Assembly (NCBI RefSeq): GCF_016745505.1
Contig: NZ_JAERUC010000069.1
Location: 1 to 64,000, forward strand
Length of the DNA stretch: 64,000 bases
Direction: 5' to 3'
Origin: Streptomyces silvae
GTDB lineage: Bacteria > Actinomycetota > Actinomycetes > Streptomycetales > Streptomycetaceae
Shown one piece after another: positions 50,973 to 58,747 of this stretch. The position numbers and the translations under genes were made by a program. Positions within the stretch are counted from its first letter, which is position 1. The number at the start of each line of letters is the position of its first letter. Below the pieces are notes generated by a model, which worked only from the letters and a program-made list of their open reading frames with translations, ran no database searches and was not told the DNA's origin.

Positions 50973-52430
50973 TCATGCCACGCGGGGGTGCGGTGAGCCG
51001 CGCCGCGCGGCCCCCAGGAGGCCCCGTACGGAGGCCACGGCGCCCAGCGCGAGGAGACCCGCGGCGACGGAGATGCCGAGTACTCCGTTGAGGGGGAGCG
51101 CGATGCCGATGGCACCGCCCACCACCCAGGACATCTGGAGCAGCGTCTCGGACCGGGCGAAGGCCGACGTACGCACCTCCTCCGGCACATCGCGCTGGAT
51201 CATCGCGTCCAGCGACAGCTTCGACAGGGCCTGGGTGAACCCGGCGACCGCGGTGAGGGCGGCGACCATCACCGTGCTGAAGAACACCGCGGTGAGCACG
51301 GCGACCCCCAGGGCGAGCCCCAGCACCGTCGCGACGATCACCTCCGGGCCGCGCGCCCTGAGCCAGGAGCCCACCGCCGTGCCGGCCGCGTTCCCGGCGC
51401 CCGCCGCGACCCCGACGATGCCGAGGGAGACGGCGGCGCTCTGCCCCGCCAGGGGGTGCTCGCGCAGCAGGAACGCCAGGAAGAAGATGAGGAAGCCGGA
51501 GAGCGCGCGGTGCGCGGCGTTCGCCTGGAGACCGTGCAGCACGGACGGCCCGACGGACCGCAGCCCCGGCGGCTTCTCCCGCCCGTTCCGTCTCCTCGCG
51601 GCCCAGGTGCTGCCGGTCCTGCCGCCCTTCGCGTCCTTCGCCGTGCTGACCGGCGGGAGCGCCGCCTCCTCGTGCGGGACGACGAGGCGGGCCTTGCGCT
51701 CGCCCTTCGCGGAGTCGACCTTGTGGGGCAGCGTGAAGGCGAGGACGGTCCCGCCGAGGAAGATCGCGCAGGCGCCGTAGAGCGGCCAGGGGGACCCGAT
51801 GCTCTGCAGCCCCGCCCCGATCGGCGCCGCGACACCGGTGGCCAGCAGCCCGGCCAGGGTGACCCGCGAATTGGCCTTCACCAGGGAGAAGCGCGGCGGC
51901 AGGAGACGGGGCACCACGGCGCTGCGCACCACCCCGTACGCCTTCGAGCAGACCAGGACGCCCAGGGCCGCCGGATAGAGCTCCAGGCCGCCCGTGGCCA
52001 CCGCGCCGGACATCGTGATCGCGAGCACCGCCCGCGCGAACATCGCGCCGGCCATCGCGGCGCGGCGGCCGTGCGGCAGCCGGTCCAGGAGCGGGCCGAC
52101 CACCGGGGCGAGCAGCGTGAAGGGAGCCATGGTCACGGCGAGGTAGAGGGCGACGCGCCCGCGCGCCTCGTCCGTCGGCACGGAGAAGAAGACCGTCGAG
52201 GCGAGCGCCACGGTGATCATGACGTCCCCGGCGCCGTTGACCGCGTGCAGCTCGATCAGCTTGCCGAGGCCGGACTCGCCCGCCCCGTGGGCGTGGGTCG
52301 CCTTCCTGATGCCCCGCGCGGTGCCGGTGAACGGGGCCCGCAGGGCACGGGCCATCGCCCGGCCCGCCCTGCGGAGCGGACCGGATCCGTCGGACGACCT
52401 GGCGGCAGCCACGTGGTCATAGTGCCCCAC
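50973..52430 (-). CDS. MFS transporter of the conserved actinobacterial DUF2771 cluster
   Basis: 485-aa, about twelve-TM protein. A long basic cytoplasmic N-terminus (1-55) and a charged central loop (about 240-295; KDAKGGRTGSTWAARRRNGREK) are features of the actinobacterial group related to mycobacterial Rv0876c. First helices begin at VNGAGDVMITVALASTVFF. Substrate unknown. GTG 52430; divergent from the DUF3027 gene. Confidence 0.86.
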   Translation of the reverse strand: MGHYDHVAAARSSDGSGPLRRAGRAMARALRAPFTGTARGIRKATHAHGAGESGLGKLIELHAVNGAGDVMITVALASTVFFSVPTDEARGRVALYLAVTMAPFTLLAPVVGPLLDRLPHGRRAAMAGAMFARAVLAITMSGAVATGGLELYPAALGVLVCSKAYGVVRSAVVPRLLPPRFSLVKANSRVTLAGLLATGVAAPIGAGLQSIGSPWPLYGACAIFLGGTVLAFTLPHKVDSAKGERKARLVVPHEEAALPPVSTAKDAKGGRTGSTWAARRRNGREKPPGLRSVGPSVLHGLQANAAHRALSGFLIFFLAFLLREHPLAGQSAAVSLGIVGVAAGAGNAAGTAVGSWLRARGPEVIVATVLGLALGVAVLTAVFFSTVMVAALTAVAGFTQALSKLSLDAMIQRDVPEEVRTSAFARSETLLQMSWVVGGAIGIALPLNGVLGISVAAGLLALGAVASVRGLLGAARRGSPHPRVA

Positions 52431-52853
52431 CCCCCGCCGTCACGAACCCATGATCGGGCCGGGGCGCGGCGTCGTCCGCTCCGTCGGGTGAGTCGGACCC
52501 GGCCGGGAAATGGCCGGTACGCACCCCCGGGCCGGGGCGGCCACCGGCCGCGCCCGGCGGCCGGTCACCGCCGATCCGCACGGGTTCCGGTCCTGTTTGG
52601 GACGGGCAGGTGGGCGCGGGGCGGCGGAGAGGGTAGCGTGCACTCACGCGCCACCGGCGGTTGTTCTTGGCCGCGCGCCTCTCCGCGATCCCGCAGAATG
52701 GGTGGCAGAAGGCGCGCCCGAGGCAGGCACAACGGGTGTGGACGTCGACGCGGCCCCCAGGTCCGCTCCGCCCACAACTGTCATGGCCGAAATCGGACAT
52801 CGATGGAGCTGCTGGCGCGCTCGTGAGACGGCGTATGGAGAGAAGCGAGACCT
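52431..52853. other. 423-bp divergent region between MFS and DUF3027 genes
   Basis: Contains TAGCGT (52635-52640), a likely -10 for the DUF3027 gene with a long leader of about 205 nt. Two short frames in the leader are possible upstream peptides: 52803-52829 (8 codons) and 52783-52857 (24 codons), the latter ending in a GTGA overlap with the DUF3027 start. No strong palindromes or known RNA motif seen. Confidence 0.5.
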
Positions 52854-53786
52854 GTGAGTGCTGCGACGACGCGAAGCCGTACGGCCCGTACCCCCGCCCC
52901 TGACCGTCTGTGCGCCGAGGCGGTAGACCTCGCACGCGCGGCCGCGGAAGAGGCTGCCGCCCCAGGAGTGGTGGGTGAGCACGTGGCCCTGGTCTCCGAG
53001 GGGGACCGGGTCGTCACGCACTACTTCGAGTCCAAGGAGCCCGGCTACCGGGGCTGGCGCTGGGCGGTGACGGTCGCCAGGGCCTCCCGCGCCAAGAACG
53101 TCACCCTTGACGAAACGGTGCTGCTGCCCGGGTCCGACGCCCTCCTCGCCCCGGAGTGGGTGCCCTGGAGCGAGCGGCTGCGGCCCGGCGACATGGGCCC
53201 CGGCGACCTGCTGCCCACCGAGGCGGAGGACCCGCGCCTGGAGCCCGGCTGGACGGGCGAGGACGAGCCCCTGCCGAACTCCCCGGTCTCCGAGGTGTCC
53301 CAGGAGCTCGCCGCCCTCGCCGACGCCGAGGACGCGGAGCTGACGACGCGGCCGGGCACGAGCCGCGGTTCGATCGCCGCGGTCGCGGACGAGCTGGGCA
53401 CCCGGCGGGCGCGGGTGCTGTCCCGGTACGGGCTGCGGCTGGCGGCGGACCGCTGGGACGAGGAGTTCGGCGCGAAGACGCCCATGGCGCAGGCCGCGCC
53501 GGCCTCGTGCGTCACCTGTGCGTTCCTGGTGCCGATGGCGGGCTCGCTCAAGCAGGCCTTCGGGGTCTGCGCGAACGAGTTCGCCCCGGCGGACGGCCGG
53601 GTGGTCTCCCTGGCGTACGGCTGCGGGGGGCACTCCGAGGCGGCGGTCATGCCGAAGCCGCCGAAGCCCGCGCCGCACGCGCTGGACACGATGCGGGTGG
53701 ACGACTACTCGCTGCGTCCGGCCGACGACTCCGGCTCGGTGCCGGACCGGACGGACGGCTCGACGGACGACCTCGGCCACTCCTGA
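52854..53786 (+). CDS. DUF3027 protein
   Basis: 310-aa actinobacterial DUF3027 protein. Conserved segments: YFESKEPGYRGWRWAVTVARA (about 57-77), VPWSERLRPGDMGPGDLLPT (about 102-121), and a zinc-ribbon-like pair SCVTCAFLVP (about 218-227) with later C (GVCANEF) and YGCGGHSE. Likely a nucleic-acid-binding regulator, unproven. GTG 52854 lacks a strong Shine-Dalgarno and may be coupled to a 24-codon upstream frame. Usually linked to the MFS/DUF2771/cold-shock genes, as here. Confidence 0.9.
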   Translation: MSAATTRSRTARTPAPDRLCAEAVDLARAAAEEAAAPGVVGEHVALVSEGDRVVTHYFESKEPGYRGWRWAVTVARASRAKNVTLDETVLLPGSDALLAPEWVPWSERLRPGDMGPGDLLPTEAEDPRLEPGWTGEDEPLPNSPVSEVSQELAALADAEDAELTTRPGTSRGSIAAVADELGTRRARVLSRYGLRLAADRWDEEFGAKTPMAQAAPASCVTCAFLVPMAGSLKQAFGVCANEFAPADGRVVSLAYGCGGHSEAAVMPKPPKPAPHALDTMRVDDYSLRPADDSGSVPDRTDGSTDDLGHS

Positions 53787-53895
53787 CGCTCCTGGCCGCT
53801 GGGGGGTCCGGGCTTGCGGTGCCCGGGCATCGCGGGCCGGGGGCCCCTGGAGGCTTGATTGTTTGTGGGCCTGTTCGCTGCCGGCCCTGGGACCG

Positions 53896-54082
53896 GCTTG
53901 TCCTCAAGCGCCGGACAGGCTTGGTTTTGCTGCCCCGTGCGTTGCGTGTCCTGGGACCCGCTTGTCCTCAAACGCCGGACGGGCTTGATTTGCCGGGGTT
54001 CGGGCTTGGTTTGCCGGGCCTGTGCGTTGCGTGTCCTGGGGCCCGCTTGTCCTCAAGCGCCGGACGGGCTTGATTTGCCGGG
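53896..54082. repeat. Three copies of a Streptomyces intergenic repeat
   Basis: The core GCTTGTCCTCAAGCGCCGG followed by ACGGGCTTG occurs at 53896-53923, 53960-53987 and 54045-54072. Copies 2 and 3 share a longer 60-bp unit (53937-53996 and 54022-54081, offset 85 bp, only 2 mismatches seen). CCGGCGCTTGAGGACAAGC-like elements are widespread between Streptomyces genes; three in tandem is unusual. The rest of this 372-bp gap holds no gene. Confidence 0.88.
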
Positions 54083-54158
54083 CGCGGGGGGTTTCCGGGT
54101 CGCGGTACCTTCGGGCGCACACTGGGCGTCAGGGTCACCGGAAGAGTGGAGTGCGAGC

Positions 54159-57100
54159 GTGAGCATGAATGCGACCGAGGGGGCCGATCCGTTCGGGACG
54201 GCGCGACTGCGGCGCGGCGTGCTCGACGCCTGGGGCGCGGGTCCCGCCCGCTTCCGTGAGGACGCCAACGCCGAGGAGGACCTCGCGCTGGGCGGCTACC
54301 GCGACCGCCTGGTCGTCGAGCTCGCCCAGAACGCCGCCGACGCCGCCGCCCGCGCCGGTGTCCCCGGCCGGCTCCGCCTCACCCTGCACGAGGCGGACGG
54401 CAACAGCCCCGCCGTCCTGGCCGCCGCCAACAACGGCGCCCCGCTCGACGCGACCGGCGTCGAATCGCTGAGCACCCTGCGGGCGTCCGCCAAGCGTGAG
54501 GGCCACGAGACGTCCGTCGGCCGCTTCGGCGTCGGTTTCGCCGCCGTGCTCGCCGTCAGCGACGAGCCCGCGGTGATCGGCCGCCACGGCGGTGTCCGCT
54601 GGTCCCTCGCCGAGGCCCGCGACCTCGCGCGGCAGGCCGCCGTCGGCAGCCCCGGCCTCGGTGACGAGCTGCGGCGCCGCGACGGACACGTACCGCTGCT
54701 CAGGCTGCCGCTGCCCGCCGAGGGCACCGCTCCCGACGGGTACGACACCGTCGTCGTCCTGCCACTGCGCGACGGCGTCGCCGAGGACCTCGTGGGCAGG
54801 CTGCTCGGCGGGGTCGACGACGCGCTGCTCCTGACGCTGCCCGGCCTCGACGAGGTCGTCATCGAAACCCCCGACGGCGTAAGGACGTTGCGCCGCTCGC
54901 AGCACGGCCCGTACACGCACGTCGACGACTCCGCGCACGGCCTGCACCGCTGGCGCACCATCGCCGCCCACGGCCCCGTGGAGCCCGCGCTGCTGGCCGA
55001 CCGGCCCGTCGAGGAACGGCTGCGTCCGCACTGGTCGGTGACCTGGGCGGTGCCCGTCGGCGAGGACGGGGCGCCCCAGCACCCCCGTACGGCTCCCGTC
55101 GTGCACGCGCCGACCCCCACCGACGAGCCCCTCGGCGTCCCGGCGCTGCTGATCGCCTCGCTGCCGCTGGACACCACCCGCAGGCACCCCGCGCCGGGGC
55201 CGCTGACCGACTTCCTGGTGCAGCGCGCTGCCGACGCGTACGCCGAGCTGCTCGCCGGGTGGGAGCCCGTGTCCGTCGCCACGATCGCGCTGGTGCCGGC
55301 CGTGCTCGGCAAGGGACAGCTCGACGGCGCGCTGCGGGCCGCGATCCTGGAGCGGCTGCCCCGGGTCGCGTTCCTGGAGCCCGCCGCACCCCGGGACCCC
55401 GCCGAGGCGGCGGCGCAGTGGGACGACTGGGACGGCGCCGGGGCGCCCAGCCCGGGGACGACCGCGCTGCGGCCCGTCGAGGCCGAGGTGGTCGAAGGCG
55501 TGGGCGACCGGACCGTACGGGTCCTCGCCGAGGTCCTCCCCTGTCTGCTGCCCGCGGGCCTGGAGCGCCGTGTCGAGCTGCGCACGCTCGGCGTCGCCCG
55601 GGTCCCGCTCACCGAGGCCATCGACCGGCTGGCCGGACTGGAGCGTGACCCGGACTGGTGGCGGCGGCTGTACGACAGCCTGGCCGGCGTCGACCCCGAC
55701 CGGCTCTCCGGGCTGCCCGTGCCCCTCGCGGGCCCGGCGGACGCGCCGCCCCGCACCACCATCGGCCCCCGGCAGGTCCTCCTGCCGCTGCCGGACGCGC
55801 TGACCTCGCCCGTCCTGGACCGGCTGGCCCGGCTCGGGCTGAAGGTGGCCCACCCGGACGCCGCCCACCCCCTGCTGGAGAAGCTGGGCGCCCTGCCGGC
55901 CACCCCCCGTGCCGTGCTGCGGACCCCGCAGGTCCGGGCCGCCGTCGCGGGCTCGCTGGACGCGGGCGAGATCTGGGACGAGGACGCGCTGGACGGGGAC
56001 GAGCTCGCCGACACCGTCCTCACGCTCGTACGCGACGCGGACCTCGCGCCCGGCGACGAGCCCTGGCTGGGTGCGCTCGCCCTGCCCGACGAGGACGGCG
56101 AGCCCGCGCCCGCCGGTGAACTCGTCCTGCCGGACAGCCCGTTCGCCCAGGTGATGCGTGAGGGTGAACTCGCCCTGTGCGACGCGGAGCTGGCCGGGCG
56201 CTGGGGCGAACAGCCGCTGACCGCCTGCGGGGTGCTGGCCACCTTCGCCCTCGTACGGGCCACCGACGTCGTCCTGGACCCGGACGAACTGGAGCCCCGC
56301 GACAGCGACTTCGCCGAGCCCGACGACGCCGGGCTGCTCGACGCCGTCGACGTGTGGTGCGAGGACGTCCTGGACCAGCTCCCGGACACCCCCGTCCCAC
56401 CGGTCGCCACCGAGCTCGTGGCCGTACGCGACCTGGACCTCGTCGACGACGACGCCTGGCCGCAGGCGCTGGCGATGCTCGCACGGCCTCCGCTGCGCGA
56501 CGCGCTGACCCAGCCCGTACGCGTCCTGCTCCCGGACGGCACGACGCAGTCCGTGCGGCCCTACACCGCGTGGTGGCTGCGCGACCACCCCGTGCTCGAC
56601 GGCCGCCGCCCGGCCGGTCTGCGCGCGGCGGGCGGCGACCCGCGTCTGGCCGGCCTGTACGACTCCGCCGACGCGACCGGCTTCGACGACGCCCAGGTGC
56701 TGCGCGCCCTCGGCGTACGGACCTCGGTGGCGGCGCTCCTGGACGAGCCGGGCGGGGCGGCCGAGCTGCTCGGCCGGCTCGCCGACGAGGAGCGTCCCGT
56801 CGGCCCCGTACAACTGCACTCGCTCTACACCGCGCTCGCCGAGCTGGACCCCGAACAGGTCACGCTGCCCGACGAGTTGCGGGCCGTCGTGGACGACGAG
56901 GTGCGGGTCGCCGACGCGGCGGACGTCGTGATCGCCGACGCCCCCGACCTGCTGCCGCTGACCGGCGGGCTCCCGCTGCTCCCGGTGGCCCCGGCGCGGG
57001 CGGCCGAGCTGGCGGACCTGCTCCAGGTGCGGCGGCTGGGGGAGACCGTCGAGGCCGTGGTCACGACGGAGGGCGAGGAGCACGAGGTGCCCGAGTCCGT

Positions 57101-57344
57101 ACGGATCCTGCTCGGCGCCGGAACCCCGGACAGCTATGTCGAGCACAGCGAACTGCGCGCGGGCGGCGTCGAGCTGGACTGGCGCCGTACCCCGGACGGC
57201 GTGGTCCACGCGTCGACGGTGGAGGGCGTGGCGGCCGGTCTCGCCTGGGCGGCGGGTCAGTGGCCGCGCCGGTTCGAGGTGGCCGCGCTGCTGGAGGACC
57301 CGTCCCGTACGGAGGAGCTGGCCCGGGACCGCTGGTTCGACTGA
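54159..57344 (+). CDS. Sacsin-like GHKL ATPase protein
   Basis: 1061-aa protein with an N-terminal HSP90-type ATPase domain of the sacsin group (about 35-200): LVVELAQNAADAAARAG (N-box), ANNGAPLDATGVESLSTLRASAKR (G1, with Asn for the usual Asp), and SVGRFGVGFAAVLAVSD (G2). The rest is an acidic, leucine-rich region of unknown structure. Probably a chaperone-like or DNA-associated ATPase; no experimental role known to me. GTG 54159 has GGAG 7 nt upstream; the frame continues upstream through the repeats but that part is not protein-like. Confidence 0.88.
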   Translation: MSMNATEGADPFGTARLRRGVLDAWGAGPARFREDANAEEDLALGGYRDRLVVELAQNAADAAARAGVPGRLRLTLHEADGNSPAVLAAANNGAPLDATGVESLSTLRASAKREGHETSVGRFGVGFAAVLAVSDEPAVIGRHGGVRWSLAEARDLARQAAVGSPGLGDELRRRDGHVPLLRLPLPAEGTAPDGYDTVVVLPLRDGVAEDLVGRLLGGVDDALLLTLPGLDEVVIETPDGVRTLRRSQHGPYTHVDDSAHGLHRWRTIAAHGPVEPALLADRPVEERLRPHWSVTWAVPVGEDGAPQHPRTAPVVHAPTPTDEPLGVPALLIASLPLDTTRRHPAPGPLTDFLVQRAADAYAELLAGWEPVSVATIALVPAVLGKGQLDGALRAAILERLPRVAFLEPAAPRDPAEAAAQWDDWDGAGAPSPGTTALRPVEAEVVEGVGDRTVRVLAEVLPCLLPAGLERRVELRTLGVARVPLTEAIDRLAGLERDPDWWRRLYDSLAGVDPDRLSGLPVPLAGPADAPPRTTIGPRQVLLPLPDALTSPVLDRLARLGLKVAHPDAAHPLLEKLGALPATPRAVLRTPQVRAAVAGSLDAGEIWDEDALDGDELADTVLTLVRDADLAPGDEPWLGALALPDEDGEPAPAGELVLPDSPFAQVMREGELALCDAELAGRWGEQPLTACGVLATFALVRATDVVLDPDELEPRDSDFAEPDDAGLLDAVDVWCEDVLDQLPDTPVPPVATELVAVRDLDLVDDDAWPQALAMLARPPLRDALTQPVRVLLPDGTTQSVRPYTAWWLRDHPVLDGRRPAGLRAAGGDPRLAGLYDSADATGFDDAQVLRALGVRTSVAALLDEPGGAAELLGRLADEERPVGPVQLHSLYTALAELDPEQVTLPDELRAVVDDEVRVADAADVVIADAPDLLPLTGGLPLLPVAPARAAELADLLQVRRLGETVEAVVTTEGEEHEVPESVRILLGAGTPDSYVEHSELRAGGVELDWRRTPDGVVHASTVEGVAAGLAWAAGQWPRRFEVAALLEDPSRTEELARDRWFD

Positions 57345-57360
57345 GCGGCGGCCCGCGGCG

Positions 57361-57621
57361 TCACAGCTCCCGGACGTACCGGTTCGCGATGACCAGCGAG
57401 GCGAGCGGGTGGTCGTCCCGGACGGCCTTGACCGCCGCGACGTCCCCCCGGGCGCTGCGCACGGAGCGGACCTTGTCCTCGTCGACCTGGTGCCGGAAGC
57501 CCTCGTAGCTGCCGTAGTGGTCCCGGAAGGCGCGCTTGCGTCTGCGGGCCGCGCGGTCGCCGGCGATGCCCAGCGCTCCCACGATCCCGGCCGCGACGGC
57601 CCCGGTGATCAGGTCGGTCAT
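57361..57621 (-). CDS. Small membrane-associated hypothetical protein (86 aa)
   Basis: An N-terminal helix (TDLITGAVAAGIVGALGIAGDRAA) is followed by a basic, hydrophilic tail (RRRKRAFRDHYGSYEGFRHQVDEDKVRSV). Start at ATG 57621 with GGGG about 6 nt upstream; ATG 57633 is an alternative. Convergent with the sacsin-like gene. Function unknown. Confidence 0.6.
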   Translation of the reverse strand: MTDLITGAVAAGIVGALGIAGDRAARRRKRAFRDHYGSYEGFRHQVDEDKVRSVRSARGDVAAVKAVRDDHPLASLVIANRYVREL

Positions 57622-57818
57622 CCGTGTCCCCATTCCTGTTCCGGATTTCTGCTCCGGAAGGCTTCCGGCCGGCCGTGTGCCCGCACCGCGCCGAGGTGTT
57701 GATACCCGCCCGGGCCGTCGGGCCTGTGTGATCTTCACCAGAAATACACGACCCGGGCACAACCATTCACATGTGGCCGCTGTCTGATCGTGCGAGTCAC
57801 CAGACTCATCGACCAGCT

Positions 57819-57868
57819 GGGACCTGCCGGGGACACCACCTCGGCGGGTCCCCTGCTCCACAGGGGAC
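57819..57868 (+). promoter_or_regulatory. Leader with two mutually exclusive hairpins over the Shine-Dalgarno
   Basis: Helix A: 57819-57829 with 57842-57852 (11 bp, one G-U pair). Helix B: 57848-57855 with 57861-57868 (8 bp, CTCCA loop), which buries the AGGGGA ribosome site 3 nt before ATG 57872. They share 57848-57852, so only one can form: A frees the site, B hides it. This looks like a translational switch; it matches no riboswitch class I know. Confidence 0.55.
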
Positions 57869-57871
57869 CAC

Positions 57872-58735
57872 ATGCGTATCCGTGCCACCGTCGCCGCTGT
57901 TTCCGGCGCCCTGGCCCTGTCCGCTCTCGCCGTTCCGGCGGCTCAGGCGGCCGACAAGGACCTCCCGAGCCTCGACCGGCCCACCGCGGCCGACGTCTTC
58001 GGCACCGGCGCCCGGGCGCCGCGCGCGGCGGCTCGCGCCGCCGTGACGACCCCGGTCATCTCCAAGGTCGTCATCAACGGCGGCAAGGACATCGTCGTCG
58101 GCACCACGGCCGCCAAGAAGTTCACCGTCTCCGTCACCGCGTCCCACCCGTCCGGCATCGTCGACGGCTACATCGACCTGTGGCACGGCACGAACGTGGA
58201 CGCCGGTCTCGACGGCGTGCTGCTGCCGAACGAGGACGCGGCGTCCTGCAAGAACGTCAACGCCACGACCGCCACCTGCACGATGACGATCACGGCGTAC
58301 CCGGGCTACGACCTGTACGCGAACGCGCTGGCCGGCACCTGGAAGGTCACCGCGGGCGCGCTCGCCGGCGACCAGAGCATCGCGTGGAACGACTACCAGT
58401 CCACCGCCCGCGTCCAGCGCCTCTCCAAGCTGACCGTCAACGCCGCCCCGGAGCCCGTCAAGAAGGGCAAGACCATCACGGTCACCGGCAAGCTGTCGCG
58501 CGCCAACTGGGAGACCGGCACCTACAAGGGCTACACCGTCCAGCCCGTCAAGCTGCAGTTCCGCAAGAAGACCAGCAGCACCTACACCACCGTCAAGACC
58601 ATCAAGTCGAACAGCACGGGTGCGCTGAAGACCACGGTCAAGGCCTCGGTGGACGGCTACTGGCGCTACAGCTACGCCGGCACCTCGACCACCCCGGCCG
58701 TCACGACCGCGGGTGACTTCGTCGACGTGAAGTAA
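57872..58735 (+). CDS. Secreted protein with two beta-sandwich-like halves
   Basis: 287-aa exported protein. Signal peptide 1-26 (cleavage AQA-A), a short proline/arginine linker, then a Lys/Thr/Val-rich part (about 58-180) with a Cys pair (ASCKNVNATTATCTMTI), and a second part (about 185-285; KLTVNAAPEPVKKGKTITVTGKLSRANWE, VKLQFRKKTSSTYTTVKTIKSN) resembling Ig-like surface domains. Abundant in Streptomyces, role unknown. Codon use is strongly biased, as for a well-expressed gene. Preceded by the switch-like leader. Confidence 0.85.
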   Translation: MRIRATVAAVSGALALSALAVPAAQAADKDLPSLDRPTAADVFGTGARAPRAAARAAVTTPVISKVVINGGKDIVVGTTAAKKFTVSVTASHPSGIVDGYIDLWHGTNVDAGLDGVLLPNEDAASCKNVNATTATCTMTITAYPGYDLYANALAGTWKVTAGALAGDQSIAWNDYQSTARVQRLSKLTVNAAPEPVKKGKTITVTGKLSRANWETGTYKGYTVQPVKLQFRKKTSSTYTTVKTIKSNSTGALKTTVKASVDGYWRYSYAGTSTTPAVTTAGDFVDVK

Positions 58736-58747
58736 CCCGGACAGCTC

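Noticed and set aside
53859-54158. N-terminal extension of the sacsin-like gene through the repeats
   Set aside because: The translated part is repeat-derived, and GGAG plus GTG 54159 give a normal start.
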